Under the pieces are notes generated by a model, which worked only from the letters and a program-made list of their open reading frames with translations, made no database searches and was not told the origin of the DNA. DNA of 64,000 nucleotides from Lysinibacillus antri (GTDB lineage: Bacteria; Bacillota; Bacilli; Bacillales_A; Planococcaceae), in contig NZ_RYYR01000013.1 of NCBI RefSeq assembly GCF_003977595.1, positions 41,037-105,036 of the forward strand. Direction: 5' to 3'. Below, piece by piece: positions 53,284 through 63,111 of this stretch. The position numbers and the translations under genes are program-made. How positions within the stretch are numbered: the stretch's first letter is position 1; each line of letters starts with the position of its first letter.

Positions 53284-54228
53284 ATGGACTTAGGGATTAA
53301 TTACAACGGAAACAAGGGTTTTAGATTATTAAGTATTTATGAAAGGTTAAATAAGGGAGAGATTTTAGAAAAAGCACAACTAGCAAGATACTTTGGTGTT
53401 ACTCAAAAAACTATTCAAAGAGATATTGATGATCTTCGTGTATATCTTACTGGGACATACTTTTCGGAAATAGAGACAACAATTAAATATGATAAAGCTA
53501 AAAATGGTTATTATCTTGTTCGCTTTGAACGGGAGTGGTTGACGAATGAAGAAGTACTGGCACTTTGTAAGATTTTACTAGAGAGTCGTGCCTTTTGTAG
53601 AGAAGAACTAGATAGTCTAATCTCTAAGTTGTTAATCCAAGTAGCACCAAATGACCGTAAAAAGGTTGGAAATATGATAAGAAGTGAGCAACATCATTAT
53701 GTACCACTAAGACATGGAAAATATTTATTTTCTATTTTGTGGGAATTGTCGCAATTAATAACGAAAAGTGAAATGGCAAAATTCACTTATACTCGTCAAG
53801 ATGGTATTTTGAAGAAAAGAGTAGTAAAACCGGTATCTATTATGTTTTCCGAATATTACTTTTATCTAATTGCCTACATGGTAGATAGAAGTATGGATTT
53901 TCCAACAATTTTTCGGATAGATCGGATTACAGAATTAAATGGTACAAAGCAATTCTTCAATATCCCATACAAGAACAAATTTAATGATGGAGAGTTTCGT
54001 AAGCGGGTACAGTTTATGTATTCTGGAGAACTAAAAAAAATCACATTCAATTTTAGTGGCGCTTCAATAGAGGCAGTATTGGATCGGTTACCAACGGCGG
54101 AAGTTATTGCAGAGAAAAATGGAGTATATACCATTAAGGCTGAGGTTTATGGTAATGGCATTGATATGTGGATACGTAGTCAGGGGAACAATATAGAGTT
54201 ACTACAAGAAAATCTTACTAGATTTTAG
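53284..54228 (+). CDS. WYL-domain transcriptional regulator
   Basis: 314 residues. N-terminal winged helix (residues ~13-60) with QLARYFGVTQKTIQRDIDDL, then the WYL fold with PVSIMFSEYYFYLIAYMVD near residue 180 and IFRIDRITEL, and a C-terminal WCX-like extension. WYL proteins bind nucleic-acid ligands or nucleotides and very often control phage-defence operons. GGTGGTGAGG precedes the ATG, and it is 11 bp ahead of the HNH gene, so it is the first gene of the four-gene unit and probably its regulator. Confidence 0.9.
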   Translation: MDLGINYNGNKGFRLLSIYERLNKGEILEKAQLARYFGVTQKTIQRDIDDLRVYLTGTYFSEIETTIKYDKAKNGYYLVRFEREWLTNEEVLALCKILLESRAFCREELDSLISKLLIQVAPNDRKKVGNMIRSEQHHYVPLRHGKYLFSILWELSQLITKSEMAKFTYTRQDGILKKRVVKPVSIMFSEYYFYLIAYMVDRSMDFPTIFRIDRITELNGTKQFFNIPYKNKFNDGEFRKRVQFMYSGELKKITFNFSGASIEAVLDRLPTAEVIAEKNGVYTIKAEVYGNGIDMWIRSQGNNIELLQENLTRF

Positions 54229-54239
54229 GAGTTGAGTTT

Positions 54240-55619
54240 ATGGCAAGAGAAATAGATGATCTCTATAAAAGAAAAATATATAAAGAACAACAATATGGTG
54301 ATAAAAAATCTCGTATAGATGATTATACAGGTGAGAGAGTTTTTATGGGGAATAAAAGAGATGCAAAGTATAAGCATCCTACTAATAAGACATCGGATAC
54401 AGATCATATTACACCGATTAGTGTTGTTGAAGAACGTTATAAGTGGTTATCCAAAGAACAACAAAAAGCATTAGTAAATAATGAAAAGCACAATTATGCA
54501 ACAACCAATTCAAAATTAAATAGAAGTAAGGGGGATTTGGAGAACCATAAATATTTAATACGCCAAATAAAAAAAGGTGAGCCAGAAAATCTTAAAACGT
54601 CTGCAACAATGTTGGCAAAGGAATTTGATAGTCGTATTCACATGGATGCTGAGGCAACTACTATGTATGTTAAAAATGTATCGGATACAATCGCACCTAA
54701 AGCAACAGAAATAGCAAAGCAAACGTCTAATATGGCCAAGTCTGCTGGTGAAAGTTTTGTTACAGGAGCAGCCGATACCTTAGTCAAATCAGCAATCCCT
54801 TTGACAGCTGAGGCTGTAAGAAGGTTATGCAAAGTGGCTAGTGGAGAAGAGTCTTTAAAAGAAGCTACCAAAGATATGGGTAAAGTCGTTGTAGATGTTG
54901 CAGTTGCAGGAGGAACAAATAAGCTACTTTTAGATGTTGTGAACTCACAATTGAGTAATAGCGGGAATACAGTATTTACAAAACTTGCGAGTAGTAATGG
55001 AGTAGCACAAATTGTCACAGTTGCCGTAATTGTACAAGAGTCTGCTGTAAAATATATTAATGGAGAAATAGATGGGAAGGAGTTTATTGAGGAAGTTGGC
55101 GTAAAAGGTGCAACTATGGTAGCCGGCATGATAGGAGGTGCTATTGGGGGAGAAATTGGTACTATTTTAGGTGGTATCGCTGGAACTATAGCTCTCCCTG
55201 GAGTGGGAACTGTAGCTGGTGTAGTTGCTGGTAAAGTAATTGGTGAAATACTCGGTACAATTATTACAACAGTTGCTTGTAGTGCTATTGTCTCGGTCTA
55301 TAATGTATCAAAACATTTGAACGATTATAAGATAAAAGAAAGTCAAATTAGGAGACTTGAAACAGAGGCCCTGAAGGAAATGGAAAATCAAAGAGAAAAA
55401 TTTAAAAGTATAGTAGAACGCGAATATAAATACTGGGACGAACAAATTCAAGATGGATTTAATATGATGCTCAGTAGCGCTTGTGAACAAACTTTTAATC
55501 TACAAGGTGTGACAGACGGTTTAGATAAAATACTTGCATTGTTCGGAAATAGTGTTGCCTTTAAAAATCTTGATGAGTATGAAGCACAGTTGGATATGCC
55601 GTTAAAATTAAAATTTTAA
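54240..55619 (+). CDS. HNH-like nuclease fused to a glycine-zipper membrane region
   Basis: 459 residues, not a family I can name. Residues ~25-100 resemble an HNH endonuclease: DDYTGERVF, then D55-H56 in TSDTDHITPIS and a third block NNEKHNYATTNSKLNRSKGD with conserved-type N and H. Residues ~140-250 are helical and polar. Residues ~290-345 are a glycine-zipper, strongly hydrophobic stretch (MVAGMIGGAIGGEIGTILGG, VGTVAGVVAGKVIGEIL), able to enter membranes; a charged coiled coil (~360-400) follows. Second gene of the WYL operon. A toxin or membrane-acting effector with a nuclease is an inference. Confidence 0.75.
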   Translation: MAREIDDLYKRKIYKEQQYGDKKSRIDDYTGERVFMGNKRDAKYKHPTNKTSDTDHITPISVVEERYKWLSKEQQKALVNNEKHNYATTNSKLNRSKGDLENHKYLIRQIKKGEPENLKTSATMLAKEFDSRIHMDAEATTMYVKNVSDTIAPKATEIAKQTSNMAKSAGESFVTGAADTLVKSAIPLTAEAVRRLCKVASGEESLKEATKDMGKVVVDVAVAGGTNKLLLDVVNSQLSNSGNTVFTKLASSNGVAQIVTVAVIVQESAVKYINGEIDGKEFIEEVGVKGATMVAGMIGGAIGGEIGTILGGIAGTIALPGVGTVAGVVAGKVIGEILGTIITTVACSAIVSVYNVSKHLNDYKIKESQIRRLETEALKEMENQREKFKSIVEREYKYWDEQIQDGFNMMLSSACEQTFNLQGVTDGLDKILALFGNSVAFKNLDEYEAQLDMPLKLKF

Positions 55620-55707
55620 GAGTAAGCGGTTATTTAGTGATACTTTAACAATTAGCTTAGGAAAGGAGATATCTAGTCATTAACAAATGATTGGATAAAC
55701 AATAAAA

Positions 55708-56514
55708 ATGATAATTGAAGCTTTAGCAGTAGGAGCATTGGCGAAGACGTTTTATAGTGCTGATAAGTCGCTTAAAATGGATGAGAAAGCACTAAGAAAA
55801 TACGCAAAAGCTTTTGAAAGAAGCGAAGAAGCTGAATTAATGGTTAGGAAAAAAGCTGAATTTACGGATAAGAGACTTATGAATGTTGCAAAAAAGAAAC
55901 GAGCAATAGTTCAGGGTACTGTACCCAAATTTGTAGATGTCTATAATCAGATACAGAAAATTGAGTTGGAAAATAATACAACAATGAATGAAATAGCAAT
56001 GCGTGATAATGTTAGAAAATTGGCTGTTTTAGATGCCCTATCTTTATCTGTAAAAAAAGATTTTACTGATAAAGAATTGGTCTGTGGTTGGATTACAAAA
56101 GGATTTGGTAAATTGATGGAGATGGACTCGGAAAGATATCTATCTGCTGCCAATAGTCAAATGAGAGCAGCGAATGTAGTATATTCACAGTCTGAATCTA
56201 TTGTAGCATTGTATGATGCTATAGTAGCGCGTGCTGATAGAATATCAAACTTACTTATGGCAATGAATGCATTGTTTATTAAATCAATTAACGAAACATC
56301 AAAGACTATAGAAAAAAATGGATTAGATGTTCGAGGTTATAGTGAATACGATAAAGGTATTTTGATGACTTGTGTAAATATTGCAATGGCGATATCTGAC
56401 ATTATAAATGTTCCTGTAGTTGATGAAAAGGGTCAAATATGTGAGTCAGCAAACGAAATGATCATGACAGGAGAAAAATACTTAGAAAAAATGAATCAAG
56501 CAATAATAGAATAA
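55708..56514 (+). CDS. Helical protein of unknown function in the WYL operon
   Basis: 268 residues, almost entirely alpha-helical by composition, with a short hydrophobic start (MIIEALAVGALAKTFY) and long charged helices (KALRKYAKAFERSEEAELMV). No known domain is recognised. It follows the HNH gene by 88 bp. The strong AAGGAGAT site lies about 37 bp upstream of the ATG, in front of a frame that stops at once, while only a weak GGAT is near the ATG; the start may therefore be misplaced or translation re-initiated. Confidence 0.75.
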   Translation: MIIEALAVGALAKTFYSADKSLKMDEKALRKYAKAFERSEEAELMVRKKAEFTDKRLMNVAKKKRAIVQGTVPKFVDVYNQIQKIELENNTTMNEIAMRDNVRKLAVLDALSLSVKKDFTDKELVCGWITKGFGKLMEMDSERYLSAANSQMRAANVVYSQSESIVALYDAIVARADRISNLLMAMNALFIKSINETSKTIEKNGLDVRGYSEYDKGILMTCVNIAMAISDIINVPVVDEKGQICESANEMIMTGEKYLEKMNQAIIE

Positions 56515-56549
56515 TATATATAAATAATATTTTACAAGGAGTTTTTATA

Positions 56550-57590
56550 ATGAAACAGATTCATGTTAATGAAAAATGTAGTGGCTGTGGCTTATGTATA
56601 GTAAATAGCCCTTATTTACAGGAAAATGCTGAAGGTAATGCTGAACCAGTAGCTGGAATGGCTATTCAAGAAAAAGATATGGACAGTGTTATGAAAGTTG
56701 TTGGGGAATGTCCTGAGTCAGCATTGCAGATTGTTGAAACTGGAAATACAAACAAAACAGGCGCTGCAGGGATTACTGATATAATTAATGCATTGAAGAA
56801 TCAATGTGACAATTTTTCTGTTAAAAAAGTTAGTAATTCGGATATTAAGTTAAACATAAAAGACTATTATATTCCGATTCCAAGTAGCAGTAGGGAATAT
56901 AAAAGAGACTATTCATCTGAGAGTTCAGCAAAATCTGCAGCAAAGGATGAATTTAATCGCTTGTGTTATTCAGAAACTGCTTTCCGACCAATGATTAAGA
57001 AGGTTTTTGTAGAGTACAAGGTTAATGTTTTAAAACCATATTATACTTGTACAGACACCGAAGATAGTGCTTATTATGCTTATAATCAACAAATAAGAAA
57101 ATTGTTGTCAGATGCATATGCAGAAATTGGTGAGGTGCTTGGCGGAAATAATAAAATACCAGAGGATTGGAAAAAATTTTCTGTATATTTGAAAGAGAAA
57201 GATGGAAATATAGTACAATTAACGATGTTTGATGAGCGTAGCACAAGTTCAGGCATTATTTCTACAATGAAGGATATTTCACATACCGGACTGAATGATT
57301 ATGTAAATGGTATGGATTTTGACTACGATGAAAAATATGTTGGTGAAGGTTTATTTGGTAAAGTAAAGTACAAAAATGTGTGGTACTACTCGGGATTTCA
57401 TGATGCAGCAAAAGAGTTTATTGACGATTTAACATGGGCAATTGGACATATGTCTAGTGATATCGAAGAAGGAGTAGTTATTGATGTAAATCATGCATTG
57501 AAAAGTTTTGAGAAGAAAGTCAAAGAAGAATTAAGTGCAAAGATTTCTGAATTGGAAAACCTTTGTAAAAATCAAATGATACCGAACTAA
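56550..57590 (+). CDS. 4Fe-4S ferredoxin-domain protein with novel C-terminal region
   Basis: 346 residues. The N-terminal ~65 residues form a single-cluster ferredoxin: C10-x2-C13-x2-C16 (EKCSGCGLC) and C54 in ECPESAL, giving one [4Fe-4S] cluster. Residues ~70-346 have no recognised domain; they are soluble and mixed alpha/beta. ACAAGGAG lies 8 bp before the ATG and the gene follows the helical-protein gene by 35 bp. A ferredoxin joined to an unknown module next to a nuclease-like protein and a WYL regulator suggests a redox- or damage-sensing part of a defence or stress unit; inference. Confidence 0.82.
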   Translation: MKQIHVNEKCSGCGLCIVNSPYLQENAEGNAEPVAGMAIQEKDMDSVMKVVGECPESALQIVETGNTNKTGAAGITDIINALKNQCDNFSVKKVSNSDIKLNIKDYYIPIPSSSREYKRDYSSESSAKSAAKDEFNRLCYSETAFRPMIKKVFVEYKVNVLKPYYTCTDTEDSAYYAYNQQIRKLLSDAYAEIGEVLGGNNKIPEDWKKFSVYLKEKDGNIVQLTMFDERSTSSGIISTMKDISHTGLNDYVNGMDFDYDEKYVGEGLFGKVKYKNVWYYSGFHDAAKEFIDDLTWAIGHMSSDIEEGVVIDVNHALKSFEKKVKEELSAKISELENLCKNQMIPN

Positions 57591-57902
57591 AGATTGGTGT
57601 AAAGTTTTACTCCCAAATGTTAACATTTTGCTAATGTGATTTAGTGGGAAATAAAGGAGAAATATTACGATTTGCTTTTTGTAATATTGATTTATCGTAC
57701 TTTGGAAATACATCGTGACAGATATTACAGGCGTATTAATGTAAAGCATAATTATAATATAAGAAATAGTGTAGAAAAGCAGGTAAGCTCCATCCATAGA
57801 AGGAGCTTACTTACTTGGATAGACCCACCAACATCCATATGTTTCCATAAACACTCTGCACATTGTAAAGCGGTCGCGTGGTTGGATTTATTTTAATAAA
57901 TT
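57591..57902. other. Intergenic region with a hairpin after the ferredoxin gene
   Basis: About 310 bases. GTAAGCTCC and GGAGCTTAC form a 9-bp hairpin at 57782-57809 without a T run. No gene is supported; one minus-strand frame near 57800-57880 (NHATALQCAECLWKHMDVGG) looks protein-like but has no start or ribosome site and may be a relic. Confidence 0.45.
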
Positions 57903-57960
57903 GAAAAAAGCAGACGATTTAGAAGTCGATAAATTACTCCTAAATCGTCTGCTTTTCCTT
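57903..57960. terminator. Bidirectional terminator between the WYL operon and the STAND gene
   Basis: AAAAGCAGACGATTTAG and CTAAATCGTCTGCTTTT form a perfect 17-bp stem with a 22-base loop. Confidence 0.9.
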
Positions 57961-57968
57961 TAATTAAT

Positions 57969-60900
57969 TTATACGGATTGTGTACTTAAGAATACCAAAT
58001 TGCCATTTTTATTATTAGTCTTTATTGAATTCCAAATAGAGTTATTTGAATATTCTTCAATTTTGTTGTGTATTATGGATGTGAAACCAGGTGCATATTC
58101 TTCCCAAATGTCTTTTGCATCAAATAGTAATTCTTTTGAGGTTTTAAAATCTTCTTTATCGTACATAATTTCTGAATACCATAAATAGGCATATCCAAGA
58201 TTAGTAAAAGATGAATAAGATGAATCTTCTAGTAGTAATTCAAGCGATTGTTTGATTAATGTTTCAGCTTTATCAAAATCTCCAAGTTTATGGTAGCATT
58301 TAGCGCAGTTGCCTAGATATTCTGCTTCTTTAACTGAAGTATCTTTAAGTTCATTAAAGAGTGATAAGGCTTCTTCTACTTCTCCAAAATCTCTTAATGA
58401 TAAAGCTCTAGTATATTTTATATCTCTATGTTCAGTAAAATTATCTAATGAATTGGCTAATTTTTCATATTCATAGCTGTAATGAATAGATTTATTGTAA
58501 TTTCCAATTCTCCATTCCACATCGGTTAGTAAAGTTAAATAACGAAGATATGGAAGTGTGTTTGGCTCAACTAAAGTTTCATACTTTTTTAAGTAGTTTT
58601 CATATGTTTTATCACCAAAGTATATTAGCTGTCTTATTAAACTACGTAAAAATAGGACGCTTTTTGATCTAAATGCTATTTTATGTTCATTCCAATCTAT
58701 AGAATCCAAAATCCTGCATGAAATTGAGAGTGATTGATGGTGATAACCATTATCTAATAATGCATTCTTGTATTGTTCCATAAGGGTCAATGCCTTAGCG
58801 CTGTTTCTGGAATTTAAGCATGTTTCGAGAGATTCTAATAAAGCACTAGGTGAGGGAATTGTTGACCCTGTTAAATCAGTATTTTTATTGAATAGTATAT
58901 CAACTATATTTCTAGGTAAAAATACATAAAGTACTTTCTGAACGTATTGTTCTTGTGCTGAAGGTGTATAAGTTTCATGTATAAATTCGCGTACTAAAGG
59001 ATGCACCTGATAAGAGGTAATATCGTTAGAAACGCTTTCGTGAGGTTCTACTAAACCAAAACGTTCAAGTCTACGTAGTTCTTTACGAATTTTATCGGGA
59101 CCATTCTCTAAAATAGAAATTTCCAGTTGATTTAGTGGACGATGGGCTTCTACTAAATATCGTAATAGTCTTTGACGATCTTTGCTTAACTGATCCCATA
59201 CACTTTTAAAATATTCTTGAAGTCTAGCCCGTTCATAAACTTGTCCTACTGAGTAATTCTCGATTAATTTTTTAAAGTTATCGCGCCCTGCCGCCACTTG
59301 TCCGGCAATTAAACCTAACCAGTATGGATGTCCTTGAGTCATTGAGATTATTTTATTACTATATTCAACACTATTGTTTTTTTCTAATTTTATTCCACGT
59401 TTATTAAAAAATTGTATTCCATCTTCTTCTGAAAGCCCGGTCAATTTTATACTGTGAAAATCCGCATTATGGTATATAAGAGATGGTCTACAAGTAAAAA
59501 TAATAAAGCTATTATGCTCTATATTTAAAAAGCAATTTAAAAATGGTTCAAGCTCTTTAGAAACTTGTTCTGTATCTACATTTACATAAGCATCGATATT
59601 ATCAAATACTATTAATAGTTTATATATTTTTAAATGTGCCTCAAGCCTATTAATTGTATCTTCAAGTTTTTCGTCTCTGTATAAAGAAACACTCTCCTTC
59701 CCATCTGTTAATTTTTCTAGAGTTTCAATTATTTTATAATGTAAAGAGTGAGGAAGTTCTCGGCAATCTATCCAAATTCCAACATCATATTTTTTGTTGG
59801 AACCTCTAGAATATCTTCTTAAAATTTCAGATGCTAAAGCAGATTTACCTTGTCCACCAGTACCTGTAATTGCTAAAACAGAAATTTTTTTAGATTCAAT
59901 TAAAGTGAATTCTTCTTCACGACCTACCCAATCTGACACTTTTTTAATCGAGTCCACTTCAATAGAGGAAATGTCAAAATTATCAGCATAATTATTCTTA
60001 AGTAAGGTATGATTCTGAGGATATATGTTTTTCGTAAAACTACCATCCTCTCCAGCAATTTGGTAAAGTTGAGTGTCTGCAACAAAATATCCATTATCAA
60101 GGGATATTCTTAAATATGTTGTAAGAAGGTTATTTTCAAAGTTAAAGTTATAAATAGAATAGCGGCATTGTCCATTTTTAATTTTACTTAATCCTTTTTC
60201 TCCTTTGTTTGGATAGCCTATCCCTGTTACTAAAGATGCTAAAGTTGAATCAGGTGTAGTTGTAGTCTCAATTTTTCCAGTATGAATATGTCCATTTAAT
60301 ATGTAATTAGCTTGTATGTATTTTGTATCGGTTAAGTAATGTGTTAAAAGCTTCTGTTCATCTGTAGTTAGCCAATCAATAGGGTGATGCATTAGAGCAA
60401 AGGTTAAATCAGTTGGTTCTGTTTTATTTATTAAAGAGCGAATTCTTTCTAATTGCCATTTTCCAATTTTTAAAAGACCATAGTCTTCATTGTCTAGAGA
60501 ACACCATGAAGAATTTATTAATAAAAATCTAATAACTTTTGAATTAATTTCGAAAGTTGTTACAGCTCCTCCTAAATTTTCGTTTAGGAAATCTTCTCGC
60601 CCAGTAAAATTCTTAACAAATGTATTAAAAGAATTGAATCTAGAGCTAGCTAAATCCCAATACTCAGTTGCTAAATCTTCTTTAAATAGATCTTCTGACG
60701 ATTTATTATGTAGTTGATGTTTTATTAATGATTTTCTAGGTATATCATGATTACCAGGGACAAATAGGAATTTTTCTTTTTCGATTTCACATTTACTAGC
60801 TAGCTCATTAAAAAATTCCTCAGCAAGTGCATATGATTTGTCACCAGTGCCTTTGTCAATTATGTCACCTGTCATTGCTACTATATCAATTTTAATATTT

Positions 60901-61019
60901 TTGTTTTCTTTAATTTTATTGATATCCTCTATAAGAGATTCTCTCAAAATGGAACAACTAGAATCTTCATTAAAATTTATATGTAAATCAGAAAGGTGCA
61001 ATATATTAACATTATTCAC
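57969..61019 (-). CDS. Phosphoesterase-STAND NTPase-TPR protein (Avs-like candidate)
   Basis: 1016 residues from the GTG at 61019 (AAGGAG 9 bp before; the frame runs 48 bp further up without a site). Order: calcineurin-like metallophosphoesterase (~5-300) with DLH at 11-13, TGD at ~52, GNHD at 89-92, MHHP at ~210 and NGHIH at ~242; STAND-type ATPase with Walker A GTGGQGKSA (386-394), Walker B LLIVFDNID (~468) and a winged-helix part; then TPR-like helical repeats to the end. Such fusions are innate immune sensors: TPRs detect a phage product, the NTPase oligomerises, the phosphoesterase attacks nucleic acid or nucleotide. Function is inferred from architecture. Confidence 0.85.
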   Translation of the reverse strand: MNNVNILHLSDLHINFNEDSSCSILRESLIEDINKIKENKNIKIDIVAMTGDIIDKGTGDKSYALAEEFFNELASKCEIEKEKFLFVPGNHDIPRKSLIKHQLHNKSSEDLFKEDLATEYWDLASSRFNSFNTFVKNFTGREDFLNENLGGAVTTFEINSKVIRFLLINSSWCSLDNEDYGLLKIGKWQLERIRSLINKTEPTDLTFALMHHPIDWLTTDEQKLLTHYLTDTKYIQANYILNGHIHTGKIETTTTPDSTLASLVTGIGYPNKGEKGLSKIKNGQCRYSIYNFNFENNLLTTYLRISLDNGYFVADTQLYQIAGEDGSFTKNIYPQNHTLLKNNYADNFDISSIEVDSIKKVSDWVGREEEFTLIESKKISVLAITGTGGQGKSALASEILRRYSRGSNKKYDVGIWIDCRELPHSLHYKIIETLEKLTDGKESVSLYRDEKLEDTINRLEAHLKIYKLLIVFDNIDAYVNVDTEQVSKELEPFLNCFLNIEHNSFIIFTCRPSLIYHNADFHSIKLTGLSEEDGIQFFNKRGIKLEKNNSVEYSNKIISMTQGHPYWLGLIAGQVAAGRDNFKKLIENYSVGQVYERARLQEYFKSVWDQLSKDRQRLLRYLVEAHRPLNQLEISILENGPDKIRKELRRLERFGLVEPHESVSNDITSYQVHPLVREFIHETYTPSAQEQYVQKVLYVFLPRNIVDILFNKNTDLTGSTIPSPSALLESLETCLNSRNSAKALTLMEQYKNALLDNGYHHQSLSISCRILDSIDWNEHKIAFRSKSVLFLRSLIRQLIYFGDKTYENYLKKYETLVEPNTLPYLRYLTLLTDVEWRIGNYNKSIHYSYEYEKLANSLDNFTEHRDIKYTRALSLRDFGEVEEALSLFNELKDTSVKEAEYLGNCAKCYHKLGDFDKAETLIKQSLELLLEDSSYSSFTNLGYAYLWYSEIMYDKEDFKTSKELLFDAKDIWEEYAPGFTSIIHNKIEEYSNNSIWNSIKTNNKNGNLVFLSTQSV

Positions 61020-62094
61020 CTTAGACCACTCCTTACATTTCGTGTATATTAATGAAAATAATACCATATTTCTAACACTCTGAGCAATTTATGGAGATGT
61101 ATTTTGAAGGAGCAATTAAGCGATTATATGTATTTGTTAAACTATAGCAGAGTCACTTTTATATGAATATAATGCTAACTTCATAGAGTTAGGGGCGTAG
61201 CATCAGTAAAGAACTTGCCGAATGGTTGTAGGTTGTTTTTTTGCATCGGTTCAACTCAACTTCCCTATTATTTAGTGGGACTTAAGGGAATTCACAAAGT
61301 TATTCATTTTATGTTTTTTTCTTGTCCTTGTCCCAACCATTAAAAACGACAGTATTTTGTCAGAAAGCGGCTCTAACAACCTTTGAGGATAAAGAGTGAG
61401 TAGAAAATGTTTATTTTAACACTTCAAAAGGTGCGGAAAAAAGCGTGAAAAAAGAACGACTTTATTTTAACCGCCACGTTGGAAAGCGGGTTGGTGTGGG
61501 GTAAAAATGTAGGGAGTTTTTTAAAACTCCACATATTAATAGACCTCGCACGTACATAATTCATAAAAAACTCTGGATAGTAAACACTTATTTTGATATA
61601 TAAGTAATTTGAAATTACACATTTCCTAGTCTGGCTCTGAATTCGTAAAAAGTCTTTTGCGAATCCAGAGTCTTTTTTGTGAGGAACCTGTGCCAATTTA
61701 GAGTGAGGTACCAGCATAGTTGCAAAGAGTCCTCATGTTTATAATATACAGTCGAATCTTTGGCGTAAGAAACTAGGGTGAAAATTATGAAATGAATAAA
61801 TAAGGTTAATAGAATTATTATTTCTGCTACATATTGATGGTATAAAAAAATGTAAATACGTTAACTCGTCCAGGACATGTTAAGAACTAAATTAAGAAAG
61901 ATTCCGTGGAAAAGAATGTAGGTAACCCCTCATACAAATGTATAGGGAGATAAATTTCTTCATTACCCCGATATTCACACTACTTAAAAACTTTCTTTAC
62001 ATGGAGAATATTATAGTTAGGAAATTTGGGAATTTAGGGAAAGTACCCTTAAAAAATCACTTGATATTATATACTTTAAATAGAGGTGATGAGA
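61020..62094. other. Long gap without a clear gene
   Basis: About 1.07 kb. It holds a GGAGTTTT/AAACTCC hairpin near 61511-61530, a terminator at 61633-61678 and a short frame KKERLYFNRHVGKRVGVG at ~61440-61500 that may be a relic. No complete gene with a ribosome site is seen; the stretch may be the right part of the island or a decayed spacer. Confidence 0.5.
61633..61678 (+). terminator. Rho-independent terminator
   Basis: GCTCTGAATTCG pairs with CGAATCCAGAGT (one mismatch) with an inner AAAAAG/CTTTT extension, followed by TTTTTT. The transcript it ends is not evident. Confidence 0.75.
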
Positions 62095-63111
62095 GTGAGT
62101 ATAGGAATTAAAGTAAATATTTCGGAAGAACAATATCAACAGCATGGAGAAGTGATTTGTGCTACTGTGAATAAATCCTTTACAGAGATGGTAAGTATTG
62201 CTAGATGGAATGGTTCAGAGAATTTGCAAGATTTAGGTGAAAAACTCATTCAAGCTGCTTTAGCACAACGTAAGGAAAATAATAAGCAACCATTAGAAAA
62301 AGAATCATTTACCTTACTAGGTAAACTAAATGGTTACCAAAGTGGAAAAATACCAATAGGACAACTACTACAAGAATATAAGAGAGATATTGCAAAGCAA
62401 TCAGAATCAGTACGCAAAAGATTAAGTAGTCACTGTTCTACAGATGTTACTCAATTTTTGGGTAAGCCAGATCGTTATGTAAAAGCTTTTTTTGAAGTAG
62501 CTGAAGTAATAGCATATGCATTTGAAGGAGGTTACTTAACATTAAAAGAACCAACTAATGCGCATTTCTTTGTTAACAAAATTAGGGACGTTAGTGACAA
62601 ATTGGAAGTTGATTTGAGCAAAATTATAAGTGGACAGATAAACCAATTAAAGGAGAATTTAAATTTGGAATTAATGAGACTACAAGATACATTACCATCA
62701 TACAAGATGTTAACAAAGGTTCAAATTTGGAATCGCTTATTGGGAGGCCTATCAACTGAAGATGCATTAGATTCAATTAGTGATGAACATTATGAAATAT
62801 TTAATGAACAGGTACACAATGTATATGTAACAGCATCGGAACTAGCGTTATTTACATTTTATATTAATGAAGGATTTATAGAAGAAATGGTTGTAATCGC
62901 TATAAAACTATTTGGTGGAAAATATTTAATGGTGAATTATTCAACTGTTGAAAATGAATTAGAAATCTTACATCTATCCGATTCTAATAGTTTTGTAGAT
63001 AAATTTCAAGAAGTAGTGGATGAATTTTATAGTCAAATTCCGTTAGAATATCATACTACTCCGATGAACGAAAAACAAAGAAATATTTTAATGAATCAGT
63101 TGTTACTATAA
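62095..63111 (+). CDS. Unknown 338-residue soluble protein
   Basis: Start GTG placed 6 bp after AGAGGTG; ATG 62089 and GTG 62086 are possible but overlap the site. The sequence begins MSIGIKVNISEEQYQQHG, is mostly helical, has no signal peptide or transmembrane helix and no motif I recognise. A stretch KEPTNAHFFVNKIRDVSDKL and a coiled-coil-like NQLKENLNLELMRLQD are notable. It heads a short unit with a headless frame and a zinc-ribbon gene. A role cannot be named. Confidence 0.7.
   Translation: MSIGIKVNISEEQYQQHGEVICATVNKSFTEMVSIARWNGSENLQDLGEKLIQAALAQRKENNKQPLEKESFTLLGKLNGYQSGKIPIGQLLQEYKRDIAKQSESVRKRLSSHCSTDVTQFLGKPDRYVKAFFEVAEVIAYAFEGGYLTLKEPTNAHFFVNKIRDVSDKLEVDLSKIISGQINQLKENLNLELMRLQDTLPSYKMLTKVQIWNRLLGGLSTEDALDSISDEHYEIFNEQVHNVYVTASELALFTFYINEGFIEEMVVIAIKLFGGKYLMVNYSTVENELEILHLSDSNSFVDKFQEVVDEFYSQIPLEYHTTPMNEKQRNILMNQLLL

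Noticed and set aside
54638..55129. 163-codon open frame on the minus strand inside the HNH gene
   Set aside because: It mirrors the plus-strand alanine/glycine-rich coding sequence, has no ribosome site, and its peptide composition is typical of an antisense shadow.
57672..57896. 74-codon plus-strand frame after the ferredoxin gene
   Set aside because: No ribosome site and composition not protein-like; lies over a hairpin.
61240..61320. Another degenerate copy of the structured repeat (GGTTCAACTCAAC ... AATTCAC)
   Set aside because: Only one 10-base word agrees; the hairpins are missing, so similarity is probably chance.
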